Source: Sulfuricella sp. T08 (GTDB lineage Bacteria > Pseudomonadota > Gammaproteobacteria > Burkholderiales > Sulfuricellaceae). Taken from it: a stretch of 64,000 bases of DNA. The DNA is taken from positions 1 through 64,000 of the forward strand of contig NZ_DF967544.1 in assembly GCF_000971475.1 (NCBI RefSeq), written 5' to 3'. Shown here piece after piece: positions 1-7,718 of the stretch. A program made the position numbers and the translations under genes. Each line of letters begins with the position of its first letter. Within the stretch, counting starts at the first letter, position 1. The notes beneath the pieces are model-generated. The model was given only the letters and a program-made list of their open reading frames with translations. It was not told where the DNA came from and made no database searches.

Positions 1-107
1 CACTCGTTCCCGAGTAGGTCAGTGTATAAACGTGGGTCAAAATTCCATGCAAATCTCTATGGTTAGTGGGTCAGTTTTAAACGCAAATCAACAGTCTGGG
101 CACGCTG
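1..107. mobile_element. Probable terminal repeats of an IS21-like element (element lies left of window)
   Basis: Three imperfect direct repeats are visible: GTAGGTCAGTGTATAAACG near 14, GTGGGTCAAAATTCCATG near 33 and GTGGGTCAGTTTTAAACG near 67. Multiple tandem copies of a GTGGGTCA-type motif next to a terminus are typical of IS21-family ends. No transposase is inside the window, so the family call rests on the repeat pattern only. The repeats stop just where homology to the DUF1631 family begins, which fits an insertion boundary at about 105-120. Confidence 0.5.
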
Positions 108-1985
108 TTGCATGTGCATGAGTTGGATTCCGCCGACAACCCGATTGGCCCGGAAGCAATCGGTTCAGGCTTCATGGAAGCGCTCAAGGAGCTGGACAGC
201 AGCGTGAAGGTCAAGCTGCTGCTGGTCATGATGTTCAACAAGTACATGCCGGATCAGATCAAAAATATGTACCAGGACATCAACCAGCATTTGGTGGATA
301 AGGGCGTGCTGCCCAAAATTCGGGTTGGCATGAAGAAACACGGCGGTTCTGCTGCCCGCCAGCCTGAATTCAACGCAGCTGGTGCAACTGGTGCCGAGCC
401 AACGGCGAATGGGCCGGATTTATTTGCAACCTTGCAACAGCTTGTCTCGCTTGGCAATTCGGGTATGGCGGGAATGGGCTTGCCACAGCAAGCCGGTCAG
501 CCTGGAGCTATTGGAGGCGCAATGGCTTCGGGCGGCGCAGCCGTACAAAGCGCAGGAGTAATGAGCACGCTGACCAAGTTGCAACAGGGTCAGTTTGAAG
601 GAGTATTGGGTGAGGGTGTCATACTCGACCCTGCACTGTTGGCTAATGGGCGTACGAATGTTCTACGTGAAATAAAATCAAGCGGCATGGCCAGCGTCAT
701 GGGGCACGTCGACGCCATGACGCTGGATATTGTCGCCATGCTGTTCGACTATATTCTGGATGACCGCAATATCCCGGATGCCATGAAGGCGTTAATCGGC
801 AGGCTGCAAATACCGGTTCTTAAAGTGGCCATGCTGGATAAAACGTTTTTCTCAAAAAAAATGCATCCAGCCCGCAAGTTCCTCGATACGCTGGCAGATG
901 CTGCGATTGGCTGGAATGAGGAAGAAGGTCATCAGGGAGGCTTGTACAAGAAGGTGGATCATCTGGTACAGCGCATCCTGAACGAGTTTGAAGATAAGGT
1001 CGGTGTATTCGCCGATATGCAGGAAGAACTGGAAAGCTATCTTGCAGCGGAGAAAGAGCGTGCTGACGAACTGACTGGGCGCAGTGCCCAGGTAGTGCAG
1101 ACCCGTGAGCAGGAAGAGATCGCCAGGATCATGGCGCACGACGAAGTCAAACGTCGCATCGAATCGCGCAAGCTGCCGCAGCTTATTCGTGAATTCCTGT
1201 CCCACCAGTGGGAGTCCGTGCTCAGCTTAACCTATCAGAAATCCGGCGAAGACAGCCAGGCATGGAACGAAGCGCTGGAAACAATGGATCAACTGATATG
1301 GAGCGTGGCCGCCAAGGAAGTGCCGGATGACCGTAAAAGGCTGGTTGGTCTGCTGCCGAATCTGCTGAAACGCTTACAGCAGGGCATGGCCGCCATTGAC
1401 GTGACAGGTGACGAACGCGACCAATTCTTCGCCAAGCTCATCCGCTGTCATGCGGATGCAGTGAAATCCGGCCTGCACGCTGAAGATGAAGAAGCATGGC
1501 AAGACTCGGACATAGACAATCTTGCGGAAGAGACGGATGCCGTGGTCGAAGCGCCGGCAGATTTCGAAGAAATCACCCCCTCGCCGGAAGCCCCTGCACC
1601 GGATATCGCTCTTATTCAGCAGATTTCTGCGGAACATGTTCCAGCCGACCTTGATCTGGAGGAAGTACCAATCAGTGATGTGCCGTGGCAGGCAAATGAA
1701 CTTCATAAAGACGACTCTGGAGCGTTAGTGGCAAAACTCAAGCGTGGTACCTGGATCGAATTCCTCCAGGCGGATGGCACCACCTCGCGCAGCAAGCTGG
1801 CGTGGGTGAGCCCGCTCAAGGGACTGTACCTGTTTACCAACCGTCTTGGCTCAAGAGCGCTTTCAATAACGCCTTCCAATCTCGCGGAGAAATTCCGCAG
1901 CGGGCAGGCGCAAATCATCAACGACGAAGCATTGATCGACCGTGCAGTCAGCGACATGATGGAACGTCTCCAGCAAGCGGCCTGA
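108..1985 (+). CDS. DUF1631 family protein, 5'-truncated
   Basis: The 625-residue frame opens at TTG 108; the first upstream in-frame stop is TAA at 78. DUF1631 proteins are usually well above 700 residues and carry roughly 170 residues before the conserved NPxGPEA segment. Here that segment (NPIGPEAI) starts at about residue 11, so the N-terminal part is missing, and IS21-like end repeats sit in its place. The C-terminal 100 residues (RGTWIEFLQADG, KLAWVSPLKGLYLFTNR) look like the PilZ-like barrel that ends this family, a fold often linked to c-di-GMP, though no RxxxR-type motif is obvious. The middle is helical and acidic. Whether the stub is expressed is unknown. An EAL/HDOD gene follows on the same strand. 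Confidence 0.75.
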   Translation: MHVHELDSADNPIGPEAIGSGFMEALKELDSSVKVKLLLVMMFNKYMPDQIKNMYQDINQHLVDKGVLPKIRVGMKKHGGSAARQPEFNAAGATGAEPTANGPDLFATLQQLVSLGNSGMAGMGLPQQAGQPGAIGGAMASGGAAVQSAGVMSTLTKLQQGQFEGVLGEGVILDPALLANGRTNVLREIKSSGMASVMGHVDAMTLDIVAMLFDYILDDRNIPDAMKALIGRLQIPVLKVAMLDKTFFSKKMHPARKFLDTLADAAIGWNEEEGHQGGLYKKVDHLVQRILNEFEDKVGVFADMQEELESYLAAEKERADELTGRSAQVVQTREQEEIARIMAHDEVKRRIESRKLPQLIREFLSHQWESVLSLTYQKSGEDSQAWNEALETMDQLIWSVAAKEVPDDRKRLVGLLPNLLKRLQQGMAAIDVTGDERDQFFAKLIRCHADAVKSGLHAEDEEAWQDSDIDNLAEETDAVVEAPADFEEITPSPEAPAPDIALIQQISAEHVPADLDLEEVPISDVPWQANELHKDDSGALVAKLKRGTWIEFLQADGTTSRSKLAWVSPLKGLYLFTNRLGSRALSITPSNLAEKFRSGQAQIINDEALIDRAVSDMMERLQQAA

Positions 1986-2081
1986 TTTGGCCGTGGCAAC
2001 ACGTTTCCCGCGAACATTTACAAAGCATGCGGGTTATTGCATGCTAGCGCTCTGTTGCAGGTTGTTACGCGAAGAGCCCAC

Positions 2082-3425
2082 ATGCTAGAGAAATATCTCA
2101 GACTTATCACCGGCGGCCGCGATAAAACGGTCACCCCTCTCCCCGCCGGAATCGAAACCTTTCTGGACAACCCGGGCCACGAGACCCGTGCAGCTGCAAA
2201 AGCCACGTTACAGCGCTTTCTCGGCCGCCAGCCGATCCTGGACGATTCATCCCGGATTGTTGGATACGAGCTGAAGATAAGAAGCGGTGTGTTGTCCCCG
2301 GAAGAACTAACTGAAGGCGCACGACAACAGACACAGCATGAAATGCTGGTGATCGGCGTCATCGACCTCGCTTTCCAGAAAGCGCTGGGCACCAAGCTGA
2401 CCTTCATCAGTCTGTCCCCTGCCATGCTGGACAACCCCCTGGTGAATGAGCTGCCGGCAAAAAATATCGTCGTCGCTATTTGCCCTGAAAAAGCTGATAT
2501 TGAAGAACTGGTTGAGCGATGTCGCGAACTCACTGCCCGTGGCATCCAGATTGCACTGGAAGATTTCGAATACCGCCCTGAGTTGAATCCGCTGCTAGAA
2601 CTTTGTCGTTACGTCAGGATCAACACACGTCAATACGATGCGTTGCAACTGAGTGAACAGGCTGTCGCACTGCTTAAAATGCATGGGCCCACTCTGATTG
2701 CCACTCAAGTAGAAACGGAAGAAGCATTCGAGGCTTACTGCAAGCTCTCATTCAGCCTGTTCCAAGGTTACTACTTTACCCGCTTGCAGCCCGCCGCACC
2801 TCACCGCATCGACAGCAATCGGATGCGCGTGATGGAACTGCTCAATCTGGTCATTAACCGTGCTGACATCCTCGCACTGGAAGAAAAGGTCAAACTGGAT
2901 GCGGCCTTGTCCTACCGCTTGCTGAATTACATCAATTCCCCGGCAAATGGCCTGCAGCATCAAATCCAGTCGATTGGGCATGCCATCACGCTCATCGGTT
3001 ACGACCAGTTGTACCGTTGGCTTACCCTGCTGATGTTTGCCAGCGGGAAAGCTGATGAACGCAGCCGTTCGCTACTCAAAAACGCACTGGTGCGCGGTCG
3101 TTTCTGCGAGTCGCTCGGCAAAACCAGGCTGCGGCCAGCCGAGCTCGGCGGCTTGTTTATCGCCGGCATCTTTTCGCTGCTGGATGCCCTGCTCAATATA
3201 CCCATGGGGGATGCACTTACCCGCCTGAACCTGCCGAAATCGGTCGTCGACGCCCTAGTCCGGCGCGAGGGTATATATGCGCCGTATCTACAGCTGGCCA
3301 TTGCCTGCGAGAATTTTGACCAGGATACCATCGCCCGCTATTCCTCCGATTGCGGCCTTGATGCAGATGCGGTTAACGTGGCGCATGTGAATGCTTTGAT
3401 CTGGTCTGAGCAGATCGAAGTGTAG
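2082..3425 (+). CDS. EAL-like/HDOD signal transduction protein (YuxH family)
   Basis: 447 residues from ATG 2082, which is preceded by GAAGAG; an upstream TTG at 2037 would add 15 unlikely residues. The N-terminal half resembles a degenerate EAL domain (GRQPILDDSSRIVGYEL, later IALEDFEY where active enzymes have DDFG), so phosphodiesterase activity is improbable. The C-terminal half is an HDOD domain (LEEKVKLDAALSYRLLNYINSP, then QSIGHAITLIG). Such proteins act as c-di-GMP-related or stress signalling scaffolds in the cytoplasm. It lies about 100 bases after the truncated DUF1631 gene on the same strand and may have shared its transcript before the insertion. Confidence 0.85.
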   Translation: MLEKYLRLITGGRDKTVTPLPAGIETFLDNPGHETRAAAKATLQRFLGRQPILDDSSRIVGYELKIRSGVLSPEELTEGARQQTQHEMLVIGVIDLAFQKALGTKLTFISLSPAMLDNPLVNELPAKNIVVAICPEKADIEELVERCRELTARGIQIALEDFEYRPELNPLLELCRYVRINTRQYDALQLSEQAVALLKMHGPTLIATQVETEEAFEAYCKLSFSLFQGYYFTRLQPAAPHRIDSNRMRVMELLNLVINRADILALEEKVKLDAALSYRLLNYINSPANGLQHQIQSIGHAITLIGYDQLYRWLTLLMFASGKADERSRSLLKNALVRGRFCESLGKTRLRPAELGGLFIAGIFSLLDALLNIPMGDALTRLNLPKSVVDALVRREGIYAPYLQLAIACENFDQDTIARYSSDCGLDADAVNVAHVNALIWSEQIEV

Positions 3426-3462
3426 AAGCAACTGCAGTTTCTAAGCAAAACAAGGAGCCAGC

Positions 3463-3481
3463 TGCCGGGCTGCCCCCGGCA
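3463..3481. terminator. GC-rich hairpin between convergent genes
   Basis: TGCCGGG (3463-3469), a five-base loop, and CCCGGCA (3475-3481) form a 7-bp stem between the HDOD gene and the convergent toxin gene. No clear U-run follows on either strand, so intrinsic termination is only a possibility. Confidence 0.35.
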
Positions 3482-3556
3482 AGTAATATTCATGCGTAGC
3501 GCACAAAAAAGCCTCGCGAAGAATGGTTAGGGGCAATCAACGTATATCACCCTCAG

Positions 3557-3970
3557 CTAACCCTTCCATGGATTTACTACCACCAACCCCGGAATCTCAA
3601 AATCCTTGCCGTTGCGCGTGACTATCCGCAAGTCGTGATACAGGGCGGTGGCCGCCAGCAGGCTATCGACAGCGGGAAGGGGGTGAGCTGTTTCGGCCAG
3701 CAGGCGGCCCCACCGGTCGGCGACGGTGGCGTCCACGGATAACAGATGATCGCCGAACCAGGCGGGCAAGTCGTTTTCCAGCCACAACCGCAGTTTTTCA
3801 CGGCGGCTTGCATCCGGCAATTTTTCCACCCTTTTGCGCAACTCCCCCAGAGTCAAGGTGCTCAAGTATAGGGCGGAATCCGGTATGGCATTAAACCATT
3901 CCACCACCCGTGGATCGGGCTTGGTCCGGCCGAGTTCTGTAACGACGCTGGTGTCGATGAGGTAGCTCAC
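3557..3970 (-). CDS. VapC-like PIN-domain toxin of a type II TA pair
   Basis: 137 residues, the normal size for VapC/FitB-type ribonucleases. The acidic PIN residues are visible: D6 in MSYLIDTSVV, E43 in TLGELRKR, D102 in AVDSLLAATA and D123 in TRNGKDF. Family members cleave RNA with Mg2+ until bound by the antitoxin. The ATG overlaps the last four bases of the antitoxin gene, so the two are translationally coupled. The RNA target cannot be predicted from sequence. Confidence 0.9.
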   Translation of the reverse strand: MSYLIDTSVVTELGRTKPDPRVVEWFNAIPDSALYLSTLTLGELRKRVEKLPDASRREKLRLWLENDLPAWFGDHLLSVDATVADRWGRLLAETAHPLPAVDSLLAATALYHDLRIVTRNGKDFEIPGLVVVNPWKG

Positions 3971-4215
3971 AGCCCAGCCAGGCGAGTAGGGGTGGTGTCC
4001 CGCTCCAGTTCGAGCTCTACGCCATGCAGGGGAGATTCGCGCAGAAAGGCGGTGAAGGAGGGCTTGGGCCGGTTTAGCATCGCGTAATCGGCATGAGAAA
4101 GAACCACTGCCGCCGGGCGGCCCCGCAGAGAAATGTCCTGTGGCCCTTCGTTTATCGCTTTCTGAATCACCTCGCTCAGGCGGGCTTTAGCTTCTTGCAG
4201 TTGCCAGGCTTGCAT
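3967..4215 (-). CDS. Phd/YefM-type antitoxin
   Basis: 82 residues. The N-terminal part (MQAWQLQEAKARLSEVIQKAI...GPQDISLRGRPAAVVLSHADY) is a canonical Phd/YefM DNA-binding fold; the C-terminal tail (about residues 52-82) would wrap the PIN toxin. It is the first gene of a two-gene operon, and a strong palindrome lies 8-42 bases upstream of its ATG, as expected for conditional-cooperativity autorepression. The Phd/YefM fold with a PIN toxin is a common mixed pairing. Confidence 0.9.
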   Translation of the reverse strand: MQAWQLQEAKARLSEVIQKAINEGPQDISLRGRPAAVVLSHADYAMLNRPKPSFTAFLRESPLHGVELELERDTTPTRLAGL

Positions 4216-4222
4216 GACGCCT

Positions 4223-4257
4223 TCCTATTAGGACTAGTCAGTCTAGTCAGTATAGGA
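4223..4257 (-). promoter_or_regulatory. Palindromic operator of the TA operon
   Basis: GACTAG-TCAGT-CTAGTC (4232-4248) is a 6-5-6 inverted repeat. TCCTAT (4223-4228) and ATAGGA (4252-4257) add a second symmetric arm around the same centre (4240). Within it, the 9-mer CTAGTCAGT is also tandemly duplicated (4234-4251). It sits just upstream of the antitoxin ATG (4215). Confidence 0.75.
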
Positions 4258-4260
4258 CGA

Positions 4261-5277
4261 TCAGGCTGGTTTCGCAAATGAGAATGTTTGCGTGAGCGCC
4301 AGTATCCGAGCTATCGCTGCTTCCTGTATCTGTAGTCTGTCGAGCGCGGCTTCCGTTTCTTCTTTTCGTGTATCCAGGATGGAGATCTGGTCACGGATCA
4401 TGTTGATGTTTTCCTCGCGTTTCTCCAGCGCGATTTTTTGTGCCTGGATCTGGTCCTGGACGGGGACGGATAGTTCACTCAGCCGCCAGTCGGTTTCTGC
4501 CTTCAGTTGCGTGAACAGACCGCGCAGAGGCGCCACCACTTCCATGCCAAATTTCTTTGCCAGGCTGGTCTTGTCTGTCATCAGATTGATCGGGCGGCGG
4601 CAGAATTCTGAGGTTTTTTCGCCGAGTTGCTCCAGGCCCTGACGGTAATTTTCCAGGGCGGAAAGTTGGGGTGAGGCAAGCGTAAAGCCAGGCAGTTGAT
4701 TGAATCGGGCGTATACGGCTTCGACCATGCTCATGACTTGGCGATTCTGGCGCTCAAAACCTTCAAGCAAGGTGGACGCCTCGCTGATCAGGGAAAGCAT
4801 TGCCTGGGTAAGCGCGCCTGTAGTGGAGCTACGCAGAATTTCCTTCAGGTTTTTTGCCACCAGTTGTTCGACGTGTTCGCTGTCGAGGAGGTTGAGAAGT
4901 ATGCCTCCCTGCCGCGCAATAAGTTTGCGCGCGATGTTGAAGCTTTGCCATGCTTCCTGGCTCTGGTACTGGTCTGCCTGCAGGCTTTGCTCCAGTCGAT
5001 CAGCGACCTCGCGGTTTTGGCTGATCAGGCTGCTCAATGTGTCTTGTTCGTGCAGCAGTTCGCCGTGTCGACGCTGCACGGCTGCGCTGCCCGCCTCCGT
5101 AACCAAGCTGATTTGGGAGAAAACGTTGGTATCCGGCGGCGTGGCTTTCAGGGTGTCCAGCAGTTCATGGGCACGCAGCTGCAACTGCGGGTCGAGCAAC
5201 TCGGGTGTACCCGGCAAGGCCAGCCAGGTTTCCAGCATCGTCGCCAGCTCATTGTGCGGCAGCAAGGTGTCTGTCAT
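4261..5277 (-). CDS. Uncharacterised coiled-coil protein
   Basis: 338 residues with no signal peptide or membrane segment. Not recognised as a named family. It is rich in Glu, Gln and Leu with long predicted helices, notably about residues 60-110 and 255-325 (QDQIQAQKIALEKREENI...), suggesting a cytoplasmic coiled coil. The segment around RPINLMTDKTSLAKKFG faintly recalls helical regions of bacterial dynamin-like proteins, but no GTPase motif is present. The start overlaps the last bases of yggU, so it is probably co-transcribed as the last gene of the yggS-proC-yggT-yggU set. Confidence 0.6.
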   Translation of the reverse strand: MTDTLLPHNELATMLETWLALPGTPELLDPQLQLRAHELLDTLKATPPDTNVFSQISLVTEAGSAAVQRRHGELLHEQDTLSSLISQNREVADRLEQSLQADQYQSQEAWQSFNIARKLIARQGGILLNLLDSEHVEQLVAKNLKEILRSSTTGALTQAMLSLISEASTLLEGFERQNRQVMSMVEAVYARFNQLPGFTLASPQLSALENYRQGLEQLGEKTSEFCRRPINLMTDKTSLAKKFGMEVVAPLRGLFTQLKAETDWRLSELSVPVQDQIQAQKIALEKREENINMIRDQISILDTRKEETEAALDRLQIQEAAIARILALTQTFSFAKPA

Positions 5278-5573
5278 GGCGTGTCCATTCCGGGCAGCAA
5301 TATTTCCGGCGCAAGGGGCGAACCCAGGATTTCCACCACTTTGCGGCGCGCATGTTCGCCGTGCTTCAGGCTAATCCGGCTGGCCGGAACCTTGAATGCC
5401 TTGCGCAAAAAATCCAGTAGCCTGGTATTGGCCTGCCCTTCCACGGCGGCGGCAGCGACCCTGATTTTCAATGCATCGCCGTGCAGTCCGATCACTTCGG
5501 TACGCTTGGCTCCGGGCTGCACGTGCACGGTGAGGGTGAGACGGTCTTCCCTGAGTTGATACCAGTCAGCCAT
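5274..5573 (-). CDS. yggU: YggU/UPF0235 (DUF167) family protein
   Basis: 99 residues from ATG 5573; a TTG at 5582 would overlap yggT. Hallmarks of DUF167 are present: VHVQPGAKRTEVIG near the N-terminus, LKIRVAAAAVEGQAN in the middle, and SRISLKHGEHARRKVVEI near the C-terminus. The biochemical role is unknown. One base separates it from the yggT stop, and the yggS-proC-yggT-yggU order is widely conserved in proteobacteria. Confidence 0.88.
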   Translation of the reverse strand: MADWYQLREDRLTLTVHVQPGAKRTEVIGLHGDALKIRVAAAAVEGQANTRLLDFLRKAFKVPASRISLKHGEHARRKVVEILGSPLAPEILLPGMDTP

Positions 5574-5574
5574 G

Positions 5575-6150
5575 TCAGGCAAGTTGCATGGCGAGGCTTT
5601 CCAGCCACGCTAAAGGCACCATCAGTAGAAGTTCGCAGATGATGAACAGCACCAGCGGAGAAAGATCGACATTGGCCAAAAGCGGGACAACCCTGCGCAG
5701 TGGCAGGAGGAACGGGTCGGTCAGCCGACTTAGCACCGGTGCCAGGGGTGTGTGCGGGTTGGTCCAGGACAGGATCGCCTGGATGAGGACCGCCCCGAGC
5801 AGGATGTAAATGCTGATCTTCAACAGCTTGATCACTGCCAGGAATGCGATAGCAAGAAAAACGGAAGGTCCGGCCTTCAGCAGGAACAGGCCGCCCAGCC
5901 AAAACAGGGCGAGCAGTATGACGTATTCCACCAGCCAGGCCAAGAACAAGGAGGCCAGATCCAGTCCGAACAGCCCGGGAATGAATCTGCGCAGCGGTTT
6001 CACTGCAAAATCGGTGAGCGCCGCGATGAACTGCGAGACCGGGTTGCGGAATGGTGCCCGTGCCCATTGCAGGTAGAAGCGCAGCAGCACGGCCAGCACA
6101 AACAGGCCGAGGAGGGTTTCGATAAGGAACTGCAGGGCTTGGTTTAGCAT
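5575..6150 (-). CDS. yggT: YggT family integral membrane protein
   Basis: 191 residues with two copies of the YggT repeat. Each has a hydrophobic helix pair around an N/TP segment: FRNPVSQFIAALTDFAVKPLRRFIPG in the first half and WTNPHTPLAPVLSRLTDPFLLPLRRVVP in the second. About four membrane helices are expected. The family has been linked to osmotic or ion homeostasis and cell division, but the function is not settled. It begins two bases after proC ends. Confidence 0.88.
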   Translation of the reverse strand: MLNQALQFLIETLLGLFVLAVLLRFYLQWARAPFRNPVSQFIAALTDFAVKPLRRFIPGLFGLDLASLFLAWLVEYVILLALFWLGGLFLLKAGPSVFLAIAFLAVIKLLKISIYILLGAVLIQAILSWTNPHTPLAPVLSRLTDPFLLPLRRVVPLLANVDLSPLVLFIICELLLMVPLAWLESLAMQLA

Positions 6151-6152
6151 GG

Positions 6153-6983
6153 TCAGATTATCCCCCCGGCACCCATTTTGCCCAGTTCGTCCCCTAGCTC
6201 GCGCGAGCGCTGGCAGGCGGCCTGCGTGGCCTGGATGATGGTTTGCTTGATCCCGGCAGCCTCCATCGCAAGAATGGCACGTTCTGTGGTGCCACCCTTG
6301 GAAGTGACGCGCGCACGCAGGGTGGCGGCATCCTCGCTGCTCTGGCTGGCGAGTTTTGCGGCACCGAGGAAGGTTTCCAGGCTGAGGATGCGTGCATCAT
6401 CCGGGCTGAGGCCCAGTTCCACAGCGGCTGTCTGCAATGCTTCGATGAAGAGGAACACGTAGGCCGGACCGCTACCGGAAATGGCGGTGACGGCGTCCAT
6501 TTGCTCTTCCTTCTCCAGCCACAGTGTCGTGCCCACCGCACCGAGTATGATTTCGGCCTGCTGGCGCTGGTATTCGGGTACCCCGGGCAGAGCGTAGAGG
6601 CCAGTGACCCCCGCCAGCACCATCGCAGGCGTATTCGGCATGGCGCGGACGATCACGCCATGGCCGCCCAGCCACAGGGAGAGATCGGCGCTGCGCACCC
6701 CGGCGGCGATGGAAATGACCAGTTTGCCGTCGATCAGCCCATGTAGTTGCGCGGCAACGCCATGGAGTTGCTGCGGCTTCACTGCCAGTACGATGATGTC
6801 GGTGGCAACGGCGGCTGCGCTGATTGCCTCGTGGGTAGCGATGCCGAATTTCTCACTCAACTGGGCTCGGCTTTCCGCGGAAATTTCCACCACGCCGATG
6901 CTTGTCGGATCGAAGCCTTTTTGCAGCAGACCGGTGATGAGCGCTCCGGCCATGTTGCCGCCGCCGATGAAGGTGATGTGCAT
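6153..6983 (-). CDS. proC: Pyrroline-5-carboxylate reductase
   Basis: 276 residues, normal for ProC, the cytoplasmic enzyme that reduces 1-pyrroline-5-carboxylate to proline with NAD(P)H. The Rossmann motif FIGGGNMAGALITGLL is at the N-terminus, AVKPQQ follows at mid-domain, and the C-terminal dimerisation signature AISGSGPAYVFLFIEAL ... RARVTSKGGTTERAI is intact. Three bases separate it from yggS. Confidence 0.96.
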   Translation of the reverse strand: MHITFIGGGNMAGALITGLLQKGFDPTSIGVVEISAESRAQLSEKFGIATHEAISAAAVATDIIVLAVKPQQLHGVAAQLHGLIDGKLVISIAAGVRSADLSLWLGGHGVIVRAMPNTPAMVLAGVTGLYALPGVPEYQRQQAEIILGAVGTTLWLEKEEQMDAVTAISGSGPAYVFLFIEALQTAAVELGLSPDDARILSLETFLGAAKLASQSSEDAATLRARVTSKGGTTERAILAMEAAGIKQTIIQATQAACQRSRELGDELGKMGAGGII

Positions 6984-6986
6984 GAA

Positions 6987-7682
6987 TTATTCCTTGTTGT
7001 ATTCTCTTGCGCCGAAGATCGCCGAACCCACCCGCACGATAGTCGCGCCCTCGGCAATTGCAGCTTCAAGATCGTCCGACATGCCCATCGACAAAGTGTC
7101 GAGCTGAAAGCCTTCGGCATTGATCTGCTCCAGTAGCTGGCGCAGGCGGGCGAAGGCCCGACGCTGATCCACGGGGTCGTCGGTCGGTTCGGGGATCGTC
7201 ATCAGCCCGCGCAATTTCAGGCGCGGCAGGGCCAGTACGTGGCGTGCCAAGGCCGCCAAATCTTCCGGCGCAACGCCGCTTTTGCTGGGTTCTCCGCTGA
7301 CGTTGACCTGTAGGCACACCTGCAGGTCGGGCAGGTTGGATGGCCGACCTGCGGAAAGCCGGTCGGCGATCCTGGCCCGATCCAGACTGTGCACCCAGGC
7401 AAAACTTTCGGCGATCGGACGGGTCTTGTTACTCTGGATCGGGCCGATGAAATGCCACTTCAGCGGCAAATCGTTGAGCGCTTCGACTTTCTCTACTGCT
7501 TCCTGTACGTAGCTTTCGCCGAAGGCGCGCTGTCCGGCCGTATAGGCCTGGCGCACCGCTGCAGCGAGAAAGGTTTTGCTGACCGCCAGCAGCTGGATGT
7601 CCGCAGCCGGCCGTCCAGCCGCTGTGGCGGCCTGTGCGATGCGCTGCCGCACTGCTTGCAATGAGTTTGCGATAGTTGTCAT
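6987..7682 (-). CDS. yggS: YggS-family PLP homeostasis protein (PLPBP)
   Basis: 231 residues from ATG 7682; longer upstream frames run into the pilT promoter region. The PLP-binding lysine lies in LLAVSKTF, and KWHFIGPIQSNKTR and LSMGMSDDLEAAI are family signatures. YggS proteins bind PLP without known catalysis and buffer the cofactor; loss disturbs amino-acid metabolism. It is the first gene of the minus-strand operon and divergent from pilT with only 36 bases between the two starts. Confidence 0.94.
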   Translation of the reverse strand: MTTIANSLQAVRQRIAQAATAAGRPAADIQLLAVSKTFLAAAVRQAYTAGQRAFGESYVQEAVEKVEALNDLPLKWHFIGPIQSNKTRPIAESFAWVHSLDRARIADRLSAGRPSNLPDLQVCLQVNVSGEPSKSGVAPEDLAALARHVLALPRLKLRGLMTIPEPTDDPVDQRRAFARLRQLLEQINAEGFQLDTLSMGMSDDLEAAIAEGATIVRVGSAIFGAREYNKE

Positions 7683-7718
7683 AATGGTGGGACGCGTTTG
7701 TGCATAAGGGAAATTATA

